Positions 43,383 to 45,249 of a stretch of DNA of 45,249 nt are shown in pieces. Position numbers and translations under genes: made by a program. The stretch spans positions 1-45,249 of the forward strand of contig JAABQV010000019.1 of NCBI GenBank assembly GCA_011391255.1. The letters are read 5' to 3'. The notes under the pieces are model-generated. The model did not search any database. It saw only the letters and a program-made list of their open reading frames with translations, and was not told the origin of the DNA. The stretch comes from Dechloromonas sp. (lineage in GTDB: Bacteria > Pseudomonadota > Gammaproteobacteria > Burkholderiales > Rhodocyclaceae). Numbering within the stretch: position 1 is the first letter of the stretch; every line of letters begins with the position of its first letter.

Positions 43383-44780
43383 ATGAAGCCTGTTCGTACC
43401 CGTTTTGCCCCCAGCCCAACCGGTTATTTGCATATCGGTGGTGCCCGCACCGCGCTCTTTTCCTGGGCTTATGCTCGCCGCCATGGTGGCACCTTCATAC
43501 TGCGCATCGAAGATACCGATGTCGCCCGCTCGACGCCAGAGGCTGTTCAGGCAATCATTGACGGCATGCAATGGCTCGGCTTGGCGCACGACGAAGGCCC
43601 GTTTTACCAGATGCAGAGCATGGAACGCTACAAGGAAGTCATTCAGCGAATGCTGGCCAACGGCAGCGCCTATCATTGCTACACGACACGTGAGGAGCTC
43701 GACGCGCTGCGTAGCGAGCAGGAAATCAAAAAGGAAAAGCCGCGCTATGATGGTCGCTGGCGTCCGGAAGTTGGCAAGACGTTGCCGCCCACGCCGCACA
43801 ATACACCGCCGGTAATTCGCTTCAAGAACCCAAAGGATGGGATCGTCGCCTGGGATGACCAGGTCAAAGGTCGCATCGAAATCGCCAACAGCGAGTTGGA
43901 TGACCTGATCATCGCCCGCGCCGATGGTACGCCAACCTACAACTTCTGCGTTTGCGTTGACGACTGGGACATGGGCATCACCCATGTCATCCGTGGCGAT
44001 GACCACGTCAACAACACGCCGCGGCAGATCAACATCCTTGCCGCACTGGGTGCTGATGTGCCCCAATATGCCCATCTCTCGATGATCCTCGGCGACGATG
44101 GTGCCAAGCTCTCCAAGCGCCACGGCGCGGTCTCGGTAATGCAGTACGACGACGACGGTTTCCTGGCTGAAGCCGTCATCAACTACCTCGCCCGTCTCGG
44201 CTGGTCGCATGGCGACGATGAAGTATTTTCGCGCATGCAGTTTATCGAATGGTTTGACCTCGATCACATCACCGCCTCGGCTGCCCAATTTAATACTGAA
44301 AAACTGCTATGGCTCAACCAACATTACATGAAGCAGTTGCCGGCGACCGAACTGGCTACCAAAGTAAAATCAAGGCTCGCTGCGCGCGGCGTCAACACCG
44401 ATGCCGGCCCTGATCTGGAAAAATCAGTCGCACTCTACGTTGACCGCTGCAACACCCTAAACCTGCTGGCTGAAGCAATCGAAGTCTTCTACATCCCGAC
44501 TACCCCCAATCCCGAGATACTCGCCCAGCACCTTACCGAAGACGTCCGCCCGGCGCTTGCAGATTTCACCCAAGGCATATCAAGTGTCGCCTGGGAAACC
44601 CCTGCCATAAATGCGCTAATCAAGGAAACCGTAACGCGTCACGGACTAAAAATGCCCAAGCTGGCAATGCCGCTGCGGGTGATCCTCACCGGTCAGGCGC
44701 AGACACCATCGGTAGACGCTGTCATTACCCTGATTGGCCGCGAAAAAGTTCTGGAAAAGCTCTCCGGTCAAATAAATTGA
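43383..44780 (+). CDS. gltX: Glutamyl-tRNA synthetase
   Basis: A 465-residue class I synthetase, which charges tRNA-Glu. The HIGH-type motif is in [20 protein letters not shown], followed by LRIEDTD; the KMSKS-type motif is [11 protein letters not shown]. The tRNA-recognition part ([22 protein letters not shown]) and helical anticodon domain are complete. The start [14 protein letters not shown] is the family norm. The tRNA-Glu gene follows closely downstream. A large antisense frame within it is a shadow. Confidence 0.96.
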   Translation: MKPVRTRFAPSPTGYLHIGGARTALFSWAYARRHGGTFILRIEDTDVARSTPEAVQAIIDGMQWLGLAHDEGPFYQMQSMERYKEVIQRMLANGSAYHCYTTREELDALRSEQEIKKEKPRYDGRWRPEVGKTLPPTPHNTPPVIRFKNPKDGIVAWDDQVKGRIEIANSELDDLIIARADGTPTYNFCVCVDDWDMGITHVIRGDDHVNNTPRQINILAALGADVPQYAHLSMILGDDGAKLSKRHGAVSVMQYDDDGFLAEAVINYLARLGWSHGDDEVFSRMQFIEWFDLDHITASAAQFNTEKLLWLNQHYMKQLPATELATKVKSRLAARGVNTDAGPDLEKSVALYVDRCNTLNLLAEAIEVFYIPTTPNPEILAQHLTEDVRPALADFTQGISSVAWETPAINALIKETVTRHGLKMPKLAMPLRVILTGQAQTPSVDAVITLIGREKVLEKLSGQIN

Positions 44781-44798
44781 GGAATTCAAAAGAAAGGG

Positions 44799-44827
44799 TT
44801 TACAAGGATTTAACCGCTGCCTATAAT
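44799..44827 (+). promoter_or_regulatory. Promoter of the tRNA-Ala/Glu/Asp operon
   Basis: TTTACA (44799-44804), 17 bases, TATAAT (44822-44827), followed by GCGGCC, a GC-rich discriminator as in stringently controlled stable-RNA promoters. The first tRNA starts about 15 bases after the expected start site. Confidence 0.88.
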
Positions 44828-44847
44828 GCGGCCTCTTTCACGGTGTC

Positions 44848-44923
<76 letters not shown>

Positions 44924-44958
44924 AGCAACGTGAAAGATGTAGTAGAATTTAGTTCCGG

Positions 44959-45034
44959 GTCCCCATCGTCTAGAGGCCTAGGACACCGCCCTTTCACGGC
45001 GGTAACCGGGGTTCGAATCCCCGTGGGGACGCCA
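44959..45034 (+). tRNA. tRNA-Glu (anticodon TTC)
   Basis: Acceptor GTCCCCA/TGGGGAC; anticodon stem CCGCC/GGCGG with loop CTTTCAC (anticodon TTC); T-arm GGGGTTCGAATCCCC; encoded CCA. Downstream of gltX, whose enzyme charges it. U34 of this tRNA is a target of MnmC-type modification. Confidence 0.96.
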
Positions 45035-45041
45035 AGATTTT

Positions 45042-45118
45042 GGAGTGGTAGTTCAGTTGGTTAGAATACCGGCCTGTCACGCCGGGGGTCGCGGGTTCGA
45101 GTCCCGTCCACTCCGCCA
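45042..45118 (+). tRNA. tRNA-Asp (anticodon GTC)
   Basis: Acceptor GGAGTGG/CCACTCC; anticodon stem CCGGC/GCCGG with loop CTGTCAC (anticodon GTC); T-arm CGGGTTCGAGTCCCG; encoded CCA. An integrase-like start lies 78 bases downstream, so its 3' end may be an attachment site. Confidence 0.96.
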
Positions 45119-45125
45119 ACATTCA

Positions 45126-45160
45126 AAAAGCCTTATGAGTCAATGACTTATAAGGCTTTT
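45126..45160 (+). terminator. Terminator of the tRNA operon
   Basis: AAAAGCCTTATGAGTC (45126-45141) pairs with GACTTATAAGGCTTTT (45145-45160) with one wobble pair, loop AAT. T residues at the end support rho-independent termination. Confidence 0.85.
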
Positions 45161-45195
45161 GTCTTTTGGGTGGTAGCAAACTTGGTAGCAAAAAC

Positions 45196-45249
45196 ATGCT
45201 CAGTTTGCCGATCTACCTCCGAGGTAGCACCTACTACCTGCATACCAGG
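45196..45249 (+). CDS. Tyrosine integrase, first 18 codons (3' partial)
   Basis: The frame MLSLPIYLRGSTYYLHTR runs to the right edge. The pattern (P-x-YL-x-RG-x-x-YY-x-x-R) is the typical start of site-specific tyrosine integrases with a DUF6538-type N-terminus. It stands directly behind tRNA-Asp and after two TGGTAGCAAA repeats (45171-45180 and 45183-45192), the usual place for an integrase of a tRNA-targeting element. Only 18 codons are visible, so the call is tentative. Confidence 0.6.
   Translation, partial: MLSLPIYLRGSTYYLHTR

Noticed and set aside
43305..44288. Long antisense frame over gltX
   Set aside because: It mirrors gltX codon use, has no ribosome binding site or recognisable family, and gltX is certain.

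Overview
The window reads as a chromosomal segment of a betaproteobacterium, most likely of the Rhodocyclales (Dechloromonas/Azonexus type). This rests on gene content and protein style (lysS, mnmC, metY, zapE, gltX followed by a tRNA-Ala/Glu/Asp cluster, DUF1840, DUF2092, DUF1254), not on a database search. No rRNA operon, CRISPR array or complete insertion sequence is visible.

Region 1 (1-12.85 kb) is a same-strand run of exported proteins. Two outer-membrane channel-like proteins bracket an outer-membrane beta-barrel, a serine-type sulfatase with its radical-SAM maturase, a SYLF-domain protein, a Gly/Pro repeat protein, a DUF2092 protein, a small exported protein, a type Vd patatin autotransporter and a DUF1254/DUF1214 protein. 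It looks like an envelope or sulfate-ester locus. Region 2 (12.9-16.4 kb) holds an alpha/beta hydrolase coupled to what appears to be an internally deleted class D beta-lactamase, a hipBA toxin-antitoxin pair and a small exported protein. Region 3 (16.6-25.6 kb) is housekeeping: lysS, a BUD32-like kinase, mnmC with an in-frame palindromic insertion, metY, a secretin N-domain protein, zapE and an unknown gene; a 50-codon small gene follows.

Region 4 (26.2-43.1 kb) is different. It lies between a damaged copy of the 3' end of tRNA-Val with its terminator (26.19-26.24 kb) and the intact tRNA-Val (43.13-43.21 kb). It mixes intact genes (cardiolipin synthase-like, collagen-like lipoprotein, BON, DUF1840, PRC-barrel, CsbD, PHB-depolymerase-like esterase, cupin, a 24-residue membrane peptide, a holin-like protein, AsmA) with at least ten gene fragments: ndvB, an mlaF-like ATPase, a lolD-like ATPase, a hybrid sensor kinase, fumC, a PAS protein, a ferritin-like protein, a transglutaminase-like protein, an HNH nuclease and an XRE regulator. 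Three junctions are head-to-head, with both genes missing their 5' ends. Two toxin-antitoxin-like modules sit here: higBA, and the Fic/HTH pair known as mobile mystery proteins B/A. The latter has three 16-bp palindromic operators spaced exactly 33 bp apart over its promoter.

Region 5 (43.1-45.25 kb) has tRNA-Val, gltX, a strong promoter, tRNA-Ala(GGC), tRNA-Glu(TTC) and tRNA-Asp(GTC), and a terminator. The first 18 codons of what looks like a tyrosine integrase run off the right edge, so a second element probably begins behind tRNA-Asp.

The best candidates for something not yet described are the mobile-mystery module with its phased operators, the tRNA-Val-bounded region of 5'-truncated genes, and the in-frame palindrome in mnmC.
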